Shown here one piece after another: positions 11,873 through 21,086 of a DNA stretch of 64,000 nucleotides; the first letter of the stretch is position 1, and each line of letters begins with the position of its first letter. The notes under the pieces are model-generated. The model was not told where the DNA came from. It saw only the letters and a list, made by a program, of their open reading frames with translations, and did no database searches. Source of the stretch: Siderastrea siderea (lineage: Eukaryota; Cnidaria; Anthozoa; Scleractinia; Rhizangiidae); NCBI GenBank assembly GCA_964030785.1, contig OZ034972.1, positions 50,136,538 through 50,200,537 on the forward strand, given 5' to 3'. The translations under genes and the position numbers were made by a program.

Positions 11873-12714
11873 GGTGGCTAGACCCGGTCTGTCACTAACC
11901 ATACCTACTCTCTTTGGACACGAAATACAAAGATACCTCAAACGAAACAGGAAATGGAGTTATACCTATTTGTAGGGTATAGATTGAAGTTTACAAAAAG
12001 TGGGGTTTTTTTCGAGATCAACGTAGCCATAGCAACACGGTGACATCACTGCTATTTTTACTTTTCCTTAATTTGTAGGAAATCCAGACATTCGTTTTAA
12101 AAGCTATTTATCGGACATGGTTCATATAATTGTCTTCAGTTGTGCCGATTTTACACATTTTTCGAGAAATGATTGAAGCTTTTAGCTCCTGCTAACAAAC
12201 GAATCATAAACAATTCTTTTCGCGTTCCTCAAACTGACATTTATCCTGACCGTGGAAAAAAAAACTTTGGCCTCAAATTGTTTCTAGAGATTTCAGCTAT
12301 CCTGCAGGAATAGATGAAAGAAATCGATTAATCCGATTTCCAATAACGTGAACGCGAAAAGAATTATGATTCGTTTGTTAGCAGCAGCCAAAAACGTCAA
12401 TCAATTATTTCTCGAAAACGCTCTCATAAAAAATCTTTAAAGTCGGTACAACTGAAGACAATTACATGAACTACAAGTCCTATAAGTAGCTTTAAAAACA
12501 AATGTCTGGATTTCTGATAAATTAAGCAAAAAATAGCAATGACTTCACCGTGTTGCTATGGTTACGTCGATCTCGAAAAAAACCCACTTTTTTTAAACTT
12601 CAATCTATACCCTACAAATAGGTTTAACTCCATTTCCTGTTTCGTTTGAGGCATCTTTGTATTTCCTGTTCAAAGAGAGTAGGTATGGTTGGTGAAAAAC
12701 CGGGTCTAGCCACC
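11873..12714. mobile_element. foldback MITE flanked by TTAA
   Basis: TTAA-GGTGGCTAGACCCGGT at 11869 is mirrored by ACCGGGTCTAGCCACC-TTAA ending at 12718. Homology between the arms continues inward for about 360 bp (to about 12233 and from about 12345), leaving a loop near 100 bp. TTAA targets are used by piggyBac and Kolobok elements. The GG start suggests Kolobok, but no transposase is present to decide. Confidence 0.7.
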
Positions 12715-12718
12715 TTAA

Positions 12719-13250
12719 ATAACCTCTGGGTACAAATTGGATGATACAAGTGCAAGTTTGGCATAACTAAAAAGTTTGTGTAGAGCTGGGTGCGTACTGA
12801 GTCTGGAAAAGCATGAAAGAAAAAACATGGAAATCTAAAAACTAGTTTTCCAGACTCGGGAAAAGAGTGAAAATTAAGGTGTTGGTCTAGAAAAAAGTAT
12901 GGAATTTTTGCCAAGTTGCTTAGTCGTTAAAACCATCATCAATTCTGAGCCAATTTTTAGGCTTTACATTCTTTTTAGGTGTAAAACGTGTTCCATTTTT
13001 TATCTCTTTCTTCACAGTTTGAGCCTGGAAAATAAGAAATCTAAAATGGTTTGGAAAAAGTATTGAATTTTGCATTAAAAATTGTGTACGAACCCTGGCA
13101 AAGGCAAGGCTACACTGAGCAATCTTTTGTGGAAGTTATGAATCCCACTTTTGCGAGTTGTGTCGAGATGTGGAGATTGTCTACAAGTGAGTGACGCTTA
13201 TTGAGTTTGTCTACGTTAACGTAGCAAGAAATACTAGAAATGACTTGTTA
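12719..13250. other. non-coding host DNA, nothing recognised
   Basis: AT-rich sequence between the foldback element and the pentanucleotide satellite. No coding, RNA or repeat structure recognised. Confidence 0.45.
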
Positions 13251-13505
13251 ACAACACAACTCAACGCAACACAACAGAGTACAACACAACCCGACACAAT
13301 GCAACGCAACGCAACGCAACGCAACACAACAGAACACGACCCGACGCAACACAACAAAACCCGGCCCAACGCAACGCAACACAACAGACACAACTCAACG
13401 CAACAGAACACAACGCAACACAACCCAACCCGGCACAACGCAACAGAACACAACTCAACGCAACACAACACAACACAACACAACAGACACAACACAACCC
13501 GGCCA
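13251..13505. repeat. (CAACA/CAACG)n pentanucleotide microsatellite
   Basis: About 250 bp of degenerate CAACN pentamers, with runs such as CGCAACGCAACGCAACGCAA. All long ORFs here, on both strands, translate the repeat (Thr/Gln/Asn or Cys/Val/Leu rich) and are artefacts. Confidence 0.93.
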
Positions 13506-13827
13506 TACATAAGGTATGGCATTTTCTTTCCAAATTTAAGCTCTCAATTATCTCTGAAAAATGTGTGGTTACCCCAATTTTCTTTTTGGATTCCAACAGC
13601 CCTTGCCAAGATCTGCTTTTCCGCATATTAATAAACCGGGCAAATCAACACAAATAGACGAGTAAGATGGTTTTCTCACGTATCCTACAATTACAAATGC
13701 TTATTCGAGAAAAGAAACGCACTGAAGGTGGAGTGGTATAGCACACAGCACTGTGCGGTGTACTCAGTGTTGACATCCTTCTTTATTTTAAACCTTTTTT
13801 AATTCATTTTTTTATCACTCTTTAGTG

Positions 13828-13833
13828 CACCCT
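13828..13833 (+). repeat. 6-bp target-site duplication CACCCT, left copy
   Basis: CACCCT directly precedes the left terminus AGTAGTACATTCC. The same six bases follow the right terminus at 35154-35159. Six-base duplications are the established signature of Polinton integration. Confidence 0.92.
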
Positions 13834-14203
13834 AGTAGTACATTCCGCCCGTTTGGTAGATTTCCTGGCTTCTGATTGGTCGAGAGCAAATCAATGACGT
13901 CACAGGAACCGGAAGTGCCTGGAACCGGAAGTCACATGGTTTAGAATGGGAAACCGCTGACCAGTGGGAAAAAAGGATCGTGGGCTCATGGGAACCGGAA
14001 GTCACGTGATTTGGAATGGGAAACCGCTGACCAGTGTGAAAAAGGGATCGTGGGCTCATGGGAACCGGAAGTCACGTGATTTGGAATGGGAAACCGCTGA
14101 CCAGTGTGAAAAAGGGATCGTGGGCTCAAGAGGAAGTAAAACCGCTGAGAAAACGCGGGCTCAAAGTCCAAAGTCCAATGTGGGGAACGGGGGTAGTCCT
14201 TGA
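13834..14203 (+). repeat. Polinton left terminal inverted repeat
   Basis: Begins AGTAGTACATTCCGCCCGTTTGG. It matches the complement of the right end (34884-35153) through to GTCCTTGA, although it is about 100 bp longer because it holds an extra 70-bp repeat. It carries TGACGTCA (13895-13902, CRE-like), four ACCGGAAGT ETS-type sites, CACGTG-type E-boxes and ATTGG/CCAAT. Such ends probably serve as replication origin (protein-primed model) and as integrase substrate; the enhancer role is inferred. Confidence 0.92.
13921..14129 (+). repeat. three tandem 70-bp repeats inside left TIR
   Basis: Copies start at 13921, 13991 and 14061, each opening GGAACCGGAAGTCAC(A/G)TG. Each contains GAATGGGAAACCGCTGACCAGTG and ends near GATCGTGGGCTCA. 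The second and third copies are nearly identical. The right TIR has about two copies in inverse orientation, so the array has changed length since the two ends were equal. Confidence 0.92.
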
Positions 14204-15374
14204 CTCCAAAAAACAAGAAAATAAAAAAAAAATAATTTATTGTCAAACTTTTTTTTTCACAACAAGTGAGAGAAAACAGAGTCCAAAGTCTAAACTGGAT
14301 ATGGTGGCTTGCGACGATGTCTGGAGGCATGATTCCATGAAGAGAGGCACCTGGTAGAGGACGAGGGCACAATGACGAACTATGCAAGCCAGGCAGCGGC
14401 ACGGAGTCCAAAGTTCAATGTCCTGGGAAGGAACACGCGCCCTGGGAAAGAGTATAAGTTGATCAGAAAAGTAATAATTTGCGAACAAATAATTCTGACC
14501 TAAAGCATGACCTTTGTATTTTAAAACGAATGAAGCGTATCCGGTCGCCAAACAGAATTAGAAGAACATAGCTTTCCAATTGACAGTTGTAAAACAGAAT
14601 TAAATTTATTCACAGTAAACAGATTGAATTTACGGCAAAATGTGTCAAATGTGTGCAACTGTGCAATAATCTGTAAACAAAACCAAAAGAGAATTTCTAG
14701 TAGTTTCGAAGCGAACACGCGTCTCCAATTACAAAATACAAAGCGACAAATAAAATAACAGCAATCAAAACAAATGAAAAATGCCGATCAACGATTAAAT
14801 GAATTTGCCTAGCGAACTTAAAACGAATGAAGCGTATCCGGTCGCCAAACAGAATTAGAAGAACATAGCTTTCCAATTGACAGTTGTAAAACAGAATTAA
14901 ATTTATTCACAGTAAACAGATTGAATTTACGACAAAATGTGTCAAATGTGTGCAACACTGTGAAATAATCTGTAAACAAAACCAAAAGAGAATTTCTAGT
15001 AGTTTCGAAGCGAACACGCGTCTCCAATTACAAAATACAAAGCGACAAATAAAATAACAGCAATCAAAACAAACGAAAAATGCCGATAAACGATTAAATG
15101 AATTTGCCTAGCGAACTTAAAGTGAAAGCACAAATAGATAAACTAGATTTGCTTGAATCACGAAACAGAATTATAACTCTAAGTTTATACTAAAATGATA
15201 CGCTTAATAAAACTATACAGTAATTAACGAGGTCAAGTACCTAAGTTAACAACAGTAAACAAGATTAATTCTGAAGAATTTATAGGCGGCCGATGGTAAC
15301 CGGTAGATATGGAGTTCCGCTTTTAGGCTTGGCTAAATCTATATATTTTTTTAGCTGACAGTAAGAAAAAAAAA
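14204..15374. other. Polinton left arm, non-coding
   Basis: No convincing gene. The main content is the 297-bp direct duplication annotated separately. Base composition is AT-rich like the host, unlike the coding block starting at about 16770. Confidence 0.5.
14521..15117 (+). repeat. 297-bp direct tandem duplication
   Basis: 14521-14817 and 14818-15117 are almost identical (both start TTAAAACGAATGAAGCGTAT and end near GCCTAGCGAACTTA), differing by single bases and short indels. No clear coding function. It is a recent duplication in the left arm and not a pair of LTRs, as there is no interior between the copies. Confidence 0.92.
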
Positions 15375-15821
15375 ATGATGCTTACTTTGCGTGGAGGTTT
15401 GCTTGTTGTTTTCAACAAGCCGCTCGCTTTCTTCTCGGCGAAAATACGAGTTGTCATCTCGTTTGTCTCACCGCGTTACAGTCAGCACATCGTTGGACTG
15501 TGGAAAAAAGAAATACAGAGAGTGAGTAAAAATAAATCAAATAGTCTTTCGGGTAGAAAAGGATTTTTTCACAACAACGCGGGGAATGGGAAAACATTGC
15601 AAGCTAAACAGAACCGCTTCGGTTTTCAAATTTTTTTTTTTTTGAGGCGACAAAAAAAAAATAGTTTCATCTCAACTCTCCAGAAAAAGTCAACGGACAT
15701 GACGTGGTTGTTTTTTTATAGAGAAAGCGAATCATTAATTAAATCCTGGAGCACGTGGGACCTAGCCCGGTTAGCTCCAGAACAGGCTAACTACTTAGAT
15801 TGGTTTGTTGAAAAGAGATGA
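15375..15821 (+). other. unassigned 148-codon ORF in the left arm
   Basis: Open from ATG in MMLTLRGGLLVVFN to AWFVEKR-like ending (YLDWFVEKR). It crosses A/T homopolymers that encode QIFFFLRRQKK, has no recognisable domain, and its codon use differs from the element's structural genes. It could be a chance ORF or a decayed early gene. Listed because it is the longest ORF of the left arm. Confidence 0.2.
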
Positions 15822-15989
15822 GGAATAAAATGACTTACCGCTATCCCGTTTACTTGACATTCTTGCTTGTTTGCTTGCTTGCTTGACTGCTTGCTGGCTT
15901 GGGAGTGAAAACGGGGAGTGGAGGCGGTTTTTTATAGAGAAAAAAAGGTCACGTGGGAGGGGTGATGAACCAATCACCAACCAGGGCAC

Positions 15990-16575
15990 AGGGTGCCACA
16001 AATCCAGGATTTCGTGGTAGTGGTGGTGGTGATCACGAGCATGAAGTCTGTCAAGACGACTTACTCCAAGAGTTTGAAGAATTTGAAGCGGATCTCCCAT
16101 TTTATTGTGAGTCAAGGCTACTGTGAGTCAAGACAAATTATTTATAATCCACGTGCAAGGGCCTGCAAGAGATGGTGGACAGTGACGAGGATGATTTGAT
16201 CTGCCACAAATCCAGGATTTCGTTGTGGTGGTGGTGGTGATCACGAGCATGAAGTCTGTCAAGACGACTTACTCCAAGAGTTTGAAGAATTTGAAGCGGA
16301 TCTCCCATTTTATTGTGAGTCAAGGCTACTGTGAGTCAAGACAAATTATTTATAATCCACGTGCAAGGGCCTGCAAGAGATGGTGGACAGTGACGAGGAT
16401 GATTTGATCTGCCACAAATCCAGGATTTCGTGGTGGTGGTGGTGGTTGTGATCACGAGCATGAAGTCTGTCAAGACGACTTACTCCAAGAGTTTGAAGAA
16501 TTTGAAGTGGATCTCCCATTTTATTGTGAGTCAAGGCTACTGTGCGTCAAGACCAACTATTTATGATGAACGTGC
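15990..16575 (+). repeat. three tandem copies of an about 209-bp unit encoding an acidic peptide
   Basis: Copies begin GCCACAAATCCAGGATTTCG at about 15996, 16202 and 16412 (last one truncated). In each, one frame reads ATNPGFR, a Gly run of variable length, DHEHEVCQDDLLQEFEEFE and DLPFYCESRLL. The Gly run changes in multiples of three bases, so the frame is kept. Another frame at the unit end reads MVDSDEDDLICH. At the DNA level, ATGGTGGACAGTGACGAGGA resembles the start of an acidic stretch in the PolB N-terminus (about 30738). Probably repeated fragments of that acidic module; whether expressed is unknown. Confidence 0.7.
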
Positions 16576-16773
16576 AAAACCAGTGATGTCATTTTTTAAA
16601 ATTTTTTAATTAAAAAAAGAGTTGATGTTACAAAGGGTGGTTGGTCTTCTTTGCCACGCGGGTGGGGCGCTCCTATGTACAATTGAAAAAAGCTATCTAC
16701 AATTTGAAAAAATAAAAAGTAAAAAAATTAAAAAAGAAAGCTATGTACAATTCCAAAAGTAAAAACTAAGAAA

Positions 16774-17466
16774 TTACAAATGAAAGTCTTCCAGTTCCAT
16801 GCGTAATTGATCAATGTTCTCGGGTAGACAGAAGGTGCGGTTGAACAAGGCTTGAATTTCGGCTCGGGTTTTCTCGTCCACATCCCGGGATCCCACAATA
16901 GCACTGCTTTGATGTAGGGTGGGCTTTTTAGGTCCCCAAGGGACAAATTGACTGCCAGTGACCAGGGTGGCGGCATTCTCATTGACTTGGTAGTAATGGT
17001 CCGAGCGGTACCATGATTGACTGGGTATGTCAAACAGGTAGACGGGTTTGCCTTGATCCATAGCCAATTGCACGGTCCAACCAGTGCCTCCTTTCACGCG
17101 TTTATGATCCGGTTCCAAGATGCCAAAGGCATAGATGGTATGGGCTTTTTTGGCCAATTGATAATTGCGTTGCAGCAATTGCAGGGTGTAAAAATGACTG
17201 GGCATTTTTTTGCCTAGTTTCTCAGCCGCCTGGTGAAGATGGGGGTTGGCCAGCATCAGGACTTCCACCGTAGAAGGGGTGATGAAAGTGGATCGAGGAT
17301 GGTTCGGGGGGACCAGGACTTCTAGTTGCATCCCAAAGTGTTTGGCCTGTTCTTCCACGAGGGCATCCGTACCTTTGGTTCCCCCTGTATAGACCACATG
17401 GCCATGACCCACTTGCAGTTCCAAGGCACCGAGATCTTGTTCTCCGATCATGATGTCTGGGGGCAT
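16774..17466 (-). CDS. SLOG-like Rossmann-fold nucleotide-binding protein
   Basis: A 230-residue protein; start chosen at ATG 17466 (MPPDIMIGEQ), since the longer frame uses a TTG. Residues about 24-36 read VVYTGGTKGTDAL, the glycine-rich phosphate-binding turn of the SLOG/LOG/DprA superfamily. Residues about 123-144 read KGGTGWTVQLAMDQGKPVYLFD, matching the second GG-T/G motif and following strand of that fold. SLOG proteins in bacteria sense or process nucleotides in conflict systems; LOG enzymes cleave nucleotide monophosphates. Which of these applies is unknown. It is the only left-end gene on the minus strand, diverging from the GRF protein over a CCAAT-rich promoter. A TATTTAAG box lies near 17503-17510. 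Confidence 0.55.
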   Translation of the reverse strand: MPPDIMIGEQDLGALELQVGHGHVVYTGGTKGTDALVEEQAKHFGMQLEVLVPPNHPRSTFITPSTVEVLMLANPHLHQAAEKLGKKMPSHFYTLQLLQRNYQLAKKAHTIYAFGILEPDHKRVKGGTGWTVQLAMDQGKPVYLFDIPSQSWYRSDHYYQVNENAATLVTGSQFVPWGPKKPTLHQSSAIVGSRDVDEKTRAEIQALFNRTFCLPENIDQLRMELEDFHL

Positions 17467-17681
17467 GGCTTTTGAGAATGAAGATCTAGTGACCAAGGGA
17501 CCGTCTTAAATAGGGGCAGTTGACCAATGGGAAGACAAGAGGACCTTATTTGGATTGAACAAGCTGACCAATGGGAAGATAACAAGTCCTTATATGGATA
17601 GGATAAGCTGACCAATGACAGTCAAGGGTCTAAGGTATAAAAAGGCATGGTCGGTAGGGGTGACATCAACCTTTGAGTACG
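17467..17681. promoter_or_regulatory. divergent promoter with three CCAAT repeats and TATA boxes
   Basis: TGACCAATG occurs three times (about 17520, 17569, 17610), twice extended to TGACCAATGGGAAGA, with irregular 40-50 bp spacing. Toward the plus-strand gene lies GGTATAAAAAGG (about 17634-17645), roughly 40 bp before the ATG. Toward the SLOG gene is the complement of CTTAAATA (about 17503). This looks like a bidirectional RNA polymerase II promoter. Confidence 0.6.
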
Positions 17682-18545
17682 ATGTCCACCGATCGGAAGA
17701 GAAAATCAACCCATCCCCCAGAGGGGAAGAAGAAGAAGAAGAGCATTCAACATATGACGCCCGTGGACTGTGATCCTGTGGTGTGCGACGTGGTGGAAGA
17801 CACCCGAGCTGCTGTGGAAGATATGATGAAAGAATTGAATGACATGGTGGAGCAATCACCCCCATCACCTCAATTCACCTTGACGACCGTGTATGATCCT
17901 CCCAGTTCAGTGGACACTATGGTATGTCCTTACCATGAGGTGCGTTTGGAGGCCCGAGAATCTCAAAAGGGATGGAAGTATGTGAAATGTCCCATGCAAC
18001 CGTGTTTGCTGTTTTGTGGTCAAGATCAAGTTCTGGAGTATGTGAAAGCCGTGTATAGTCAACCTCATGTAGAAGTGTTGGACATGTGGGGTGGTTTGCA
18101 ATGCTTTTGCCGTGAACCCGCCACGCTTCAACAGAGTCATTCGACCCAGAACCCCGATCGGTTGTTTCTGACTTGTTCTAAGAAAACGTGTGGCTTCTTC
18201 CGATGGGCTGATCAACCCTTGGGTCCCAAGTACTGGAGTTGGTTTCATGACAACCCTCCCAAAAAAGCCGACCAACAAGCTGAACCACCCACCCGTGATG
18301 CTCAAGGATATCCCAAGAGGGGCTATGACATCCCTGGTCCTCCAGTCAGAAGGAAAGAGGACGTCGAACGAGAACGACCCCTGACAGACTATGAGAAACA
18401 ATTGTTACGAGAGATTCAAGAGCTCAAGAACCGTCAAGAAATGATGGTAGCCCCAGCTCCACCACCCCCCAAGTACAGTGACAGTGTGGAGAACTGGCAG
18501 AAAGGTCTAGAGACCGTCAGTTATGGCCGTCTAGGTCTCTTTTAA
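17682..18545 (+). CDS. GRF-type zinc-finger protein
   Basis: 287 residues; ATG 17682 preferred over an upstream TTG. An N-terminal NLS-like run (DRKRK and EGKKKKK, residues 4-20) suggests nuclear action. Residues 82-112 contain CPYHEV...CPMQPCLLFC, a first Cys/His cluster. Residues 141-175 read CFC, then DRLFLTCSKKTCGFFRW, the CxC-(R)-F-x-C-C-F-x-W pattern of the GRF zinc finger found in DNA repair nucleases and topoisomerases, where it binds single-stranded DNA. C-terminal helix-forming charged segment (DYEKQLLREIQELKNRQE). Role in replication or in protecting ssDNA intermediates is inferred. Followed one base later by the next ORF. Confidence 0.7.
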   Translation: MSTDRKRKSTHPPEGKKKKKSIQHMTPVDCDPVVCDVVEDTRAAVEDMMKELNDMVEQSPPSPQFTLTTVYDPPSSVDTMVCPYHEVRLEARESQKGWKYVKCPMQPCLLFCGQDQVLEYVKAVYSQPHVEVLDMWGGLQCFCREPATLQQSHSTQNPDRLFLTCSKKTCGFFRWADQPLGPKYWSWFHDNPPKKADQQAEPPTRDAQGYPKRGYDIPGPPVRRKEDVERERPLTDYEKQLLREIQELKNRQEMMVAPAPPPPKYSDSVENWQKGLETVSYGRLGLF

Positions 18546-18546
18546 A

Positions 18547-18933
18547 ATGAGAGAACGAATAAAATTTTTTATCAATGTCACCATGGAGTCTGTGTGTGAT
18601 GCGTGGGAGTCTATCTTGTCCCTGGGGCAATGGCAATGTCATCAAACCCTTTGTCAAGTCTTATATGATCATCAACCCGGCACCCAAATCCCCATACCCC
18701 GTTGTCCCGAGGACACGCATCCTCTCCACCTCTTTGAAGAAACCCATGTGGACCACAACCTGTATCGATGGGTGGTGTTTGTCTTATGGTTAAAAGCTCA
18801 CCCAGAGGCATGGCGATGGTATCGAATCATTCAAAAGCAGCATCCCCACACGGTCCCCACCATATCGACCTTATGGGATGAATGCCAGAACGTATGGCCC
18901 CTCGAAAGAAAAAGGTCTCCCCATCATGGTTGA
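18547..18933 (+). CDS. hypothetical Polinton protein (orphan)
   Basis: 128 residues from ATG 18547, or 116 from the internal ATG 18583 (MESVCDAWESIL). It is rich in Trp, His and Cys; no domain recognised. It follows the GRF gene directly and overlaps the integrase start by about 50 bp in another frame, as expected of compact viral genes. Function unknown. Confidence 0.5.
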   Translation: MRERIKFFINVTMESVCDAWESILSLGQWQCHQTLCQVLYDHQPGTQIPIPRCPEDTHPLHLFEETHVDHNLYRWVVFVLWLKAHPEAWRWYRIIQKQHPHTVPTISTLWDECQNVWPLERKRSPHHG

Positions 18934-20027
18934 GTCAGTACCACGATCCTCGAGCCCCCGGCAGTTTAGGTGGGGTGCAACGATTTGCTAAAGCCCATCG
19001 TATCCCTTTGAAAAAAGCTCAACGGGTCTTGGAACGGGATTTGGCCTATACGTTACATAAGCCACGACGTCGTCGTTTTCCCACCGTCCCCGTCATTGTA
19101 GGAGGATTAGATGATCAATGGGTCGCGGATTTAGTGGAAGTGCAACCCTTGGCCAAGTATAATCGGGGTATACGCTACTTGTTGACGGTCTTGGATGTGT
19201 TGTCCAAGTACGCGTGGGTCCAACCGTTGAAAGACAAAACCGGGGTGGCCTTGGTTCATGCCTTTGACAAGATTTTGAAAGGACGTCACCCGAATCGATT
19301 GCAAACGGATCGAGGGAAAGAATTTTATAATCGGACGTTTCAACGATGGCTGGAGGAGCAAGGCATTCAACATTTTTCGACCGAAGGGGATGCGAAAGCC
19401 AGTGTGGTGGAACGATTTAACCGCACCTTGAAAGAACGGTTGTACCGTTATTTCACCGCGGCCAACACCTTACAGTTTGACGATGTCTTACCCGAGTTGG
19501 TGCAAGGCTATAATGCCACCCGTCATCGAAGTATTGGTATGGCCCCTCAAGACGTGACATGGGACAACGAAGAAGCCGTGTGGAAACGATTGTATGCCCA
19601 ACGGTTGAAAGACCAGAAAAAACCTAAATTCAAAGTCGGAGATCGTGTCCGTCTCAATAAGATTCATCGTACCTTTGAAAAAGGGTATTTACCCGGTTGG
19701 ACCGAAGACGTGTTTGTGGTGCATCGTGTGATCCCTGGCCCTGTCCCCACGTATAAGATTCGCGAATGGGATGATACCCCCGTCCAAGGCACGTTTTATG
19801 AAGAGGATTTACAAAAAGTCCATGTGTCCGAGGTGTTTCGGATTGAGAAGGTACTTAAGCGACAAAAAGATCGTTGGTTGGTCAAGTGGAAAGGGTGGCC
19901 CGACAAGTACAATAGTTGGATTCGTAGTCAAGACGTCACGTCTCTCCAACCGCCCCAGAGGAAAAGCCCACCCAAACGACAACTGAAGACTAAAGAGACA
20001 AGCCCACCCAAAAGACGACGCGACTAA
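18882..20027 (+). CDS. retroviral-type integrase with C-terminal chromodomain
   Basis: 381 residues. Polinton hallmark N-terminus (YHDPRAPGSLGGVQRF ... LAYTLHKPRRRRFP), then an RNase-H fold core with Asp83 (VADLVEV), Asp143 (LQTDRGKEF) and Glu177 (ASVVERFNRT), 33 residues apart. An SH3-like region follows (KFKVGDRVRLNK). A chromodomain (about 316-350: EVFRIEKVLKRQKDRWLVKW, WPDKYNSWI) may direct insertion to methylated histone tails. Lysine-rich C-terminus. An alternative start at 18894 gives MAPRKKKV, itself NLS-like. It would make the 6-bp target duplication seen at the element's edges. All catalytic residues are present. Confidence 0.95.
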   Translation: MPERMAPRKKKVSPSWLSQYHDPRAPGSLGGVQRFAKAHRIPLKKAQRVLERDLAYTLHKPRRRRFPTVPVIVGGLDDQWVADLVEVQPLAKYNRGIRYLLTVLDVLSKYAWVQPLKDKTGVALVHAFDKILKGRHPNRLQTDRGKEFYNRTFQRWLEEQGIQHFSTEGDAKASVVERFNRTLKERLYRYFTAANTLQFDDVLPELVQGYNATRHRSIGMAPQDVTWDNEEAVWKRLYAQRLKDQKKPKFKVGDRVRLNKIHRTFEKGYLPGWTEDVFVVHRVIPGPVPTYKIREWDDTPVQGTFYEEDLQKVHVSEVFRIEKVLKRQKDRWLVKWKGWPDKYNSWIRSQDVTSLQPPQRKSPPKRQLKTKETSPPKRRRD

Positions 20028-20032
20028 AAACA

Positions 20033-21073
20033 ATGACGTTGGTGCCCAATTCTTCGTTTTACGTGACGTTGATGAGTCATGCGAGTACCAAAGAGTTTCC
20101 TGGGAACAAGAGTCATCATTTCAGAAACCGATTGCCTAAACCCATCCGATTTGTGGGACGAGGATGGATGGTGGGTATGGTGAGTTTATCCTTACCCACC
20201 ATTCCCGTGATAGCGGAAGAAGGAGGCGTGGGTGATTCCCATCCTCTGTTGTATGTACGATGGCACGAACGGGTGTATGCCGAAGACGATCAAGGCAACG
20301 ATCGATGGTGGCATCAACGTCGCGAACTCACTGTCTACGGTCGAGATATGAGAAAGGAATTGGCCTCGTCGACGGGATCGCACTTTTTTCATCAACTGGT
20401 GTACCGTTACGTGCAAGCCCGTGCCAAAGAAACCGAACCCAAAAACAAATGGGCCGAGGACAATGGCGTCAAATTGTACCCGACGTTTGAATGGACCTCC
20501 GAAGGGGATTTGGTGTTGAATACCGTCAATGTGGATTACAAACGACAAGTGGCACGCGTGTTATGGGGCAGAACCTTGGCGCTGAGAATGGGATGGATTG
20601 AACAAGTGTCCCCCGGTCAGTATCGATTGGGGCCCAATCTCTTGCAAGAATTTCATACGGACTCCATTCCCACCCCGTCCGATGTCCTGGATAGCAGCAA
20701 CAAGCCCGCCTTTTGGAAAGTGGATGGGGATTATCTGAACTTGAGTATGACGTGTAATTGGCGGTTTGTGAATGTGAACCAGACCTTTCGTCCCTCGTTG
20801 GAATTTCCCTCCACGCGTCCTTTGCACGTGTATTGTGATGTAGGGACCAGCAGTATGGTAGGGGGTCGCATCACCGATCTCTTACGAGAAATCAAGTACC
20901 AGCCTCAAAACACCACGCACTTTGAACCTCGACATATTCAATATATCCCAGTACGCAACGAAGTGGTGGAAATCGTCGAAACCCAGATGGCCGAAACCAA
21001 TGGGGATCTGGTGAAATTTGGTGAAGGGCGTACCCTCCTGACCCTCCACTTTAAAAGGGAAGTGACGGTGTGA
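20033..21073 (+). CDS. Polinton structural protein, FYVTLxSHA family, copy 1 (candidate penton or vertex protein)
   Basis: 346 residues. N-terminus SSFYVTLMSHASTKEFPGNK, then LPKPIRFVGRGWMVGMVSLS, a signature of a protein family common in Polintons of invertebrates. C-terminal half has LHVYCDVGTSSMVGGRITDLLREI and RHIQYIPVRNEVVEIVE. Paralog of the next gene with the same architecture. The beta-rich sequence and location in the virion block suggest a capsid component, perhaps the single-jelly-roll penton or a vertex or fibre protein. This assignment is inference: structure prediction would settle it. Starts five bases after the integrase stop. Confidence 0.65.
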   Translation: MTLVPNSSFYVTLMSHASTKEFPGNKSHHFRNRLPKPIRFVGRGWMVGMVSLSLPTIPVIAEEGGVGDSHPLLYVRWHERVYAEDDQGNDRWWHQRRELTVYGRDMRKELASSTGSHFFHQLVYRYVQARAKETEPKNKWAEDNGVKLYPTFEWTSEGDLVLNTVNVDYKRQVARVLWGRTLALRMGWIEQVSPGQYRLGPNLLQEFHTDSIPTPSDVLDSSNKPAFWKVDGDYLNLSMTCNWRFVNVNQTFRPSLEFPSTRPLHVYCDVGTSSMVGGRITDLLREIKYQPQNTTHFEPRHIQYIPVRNEVVEIVETQMAETNGDLVKFGEGRTLLTLHFKREVTV

Positions 21074-21086
21074 AGAAGAAGACAAC

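Noticed and set aside
13191..13631. ORFs of 100-146 codons on both strands
   Set aside because: Encoded by the CAACN satellite; low complexity in every frame.
14521..15117. Pair of direct repeats as LTRs of a retroelement
   Set aside because: The copies are adjacent with no interior, and no gag or pol is near; simple tandem duplication.
18882..20027. Integrase as evidence for an LTR retrotransposon
   Set aside because: No RT, protease or LTR nearby; N-terminus and context are those of Polinton integrase.
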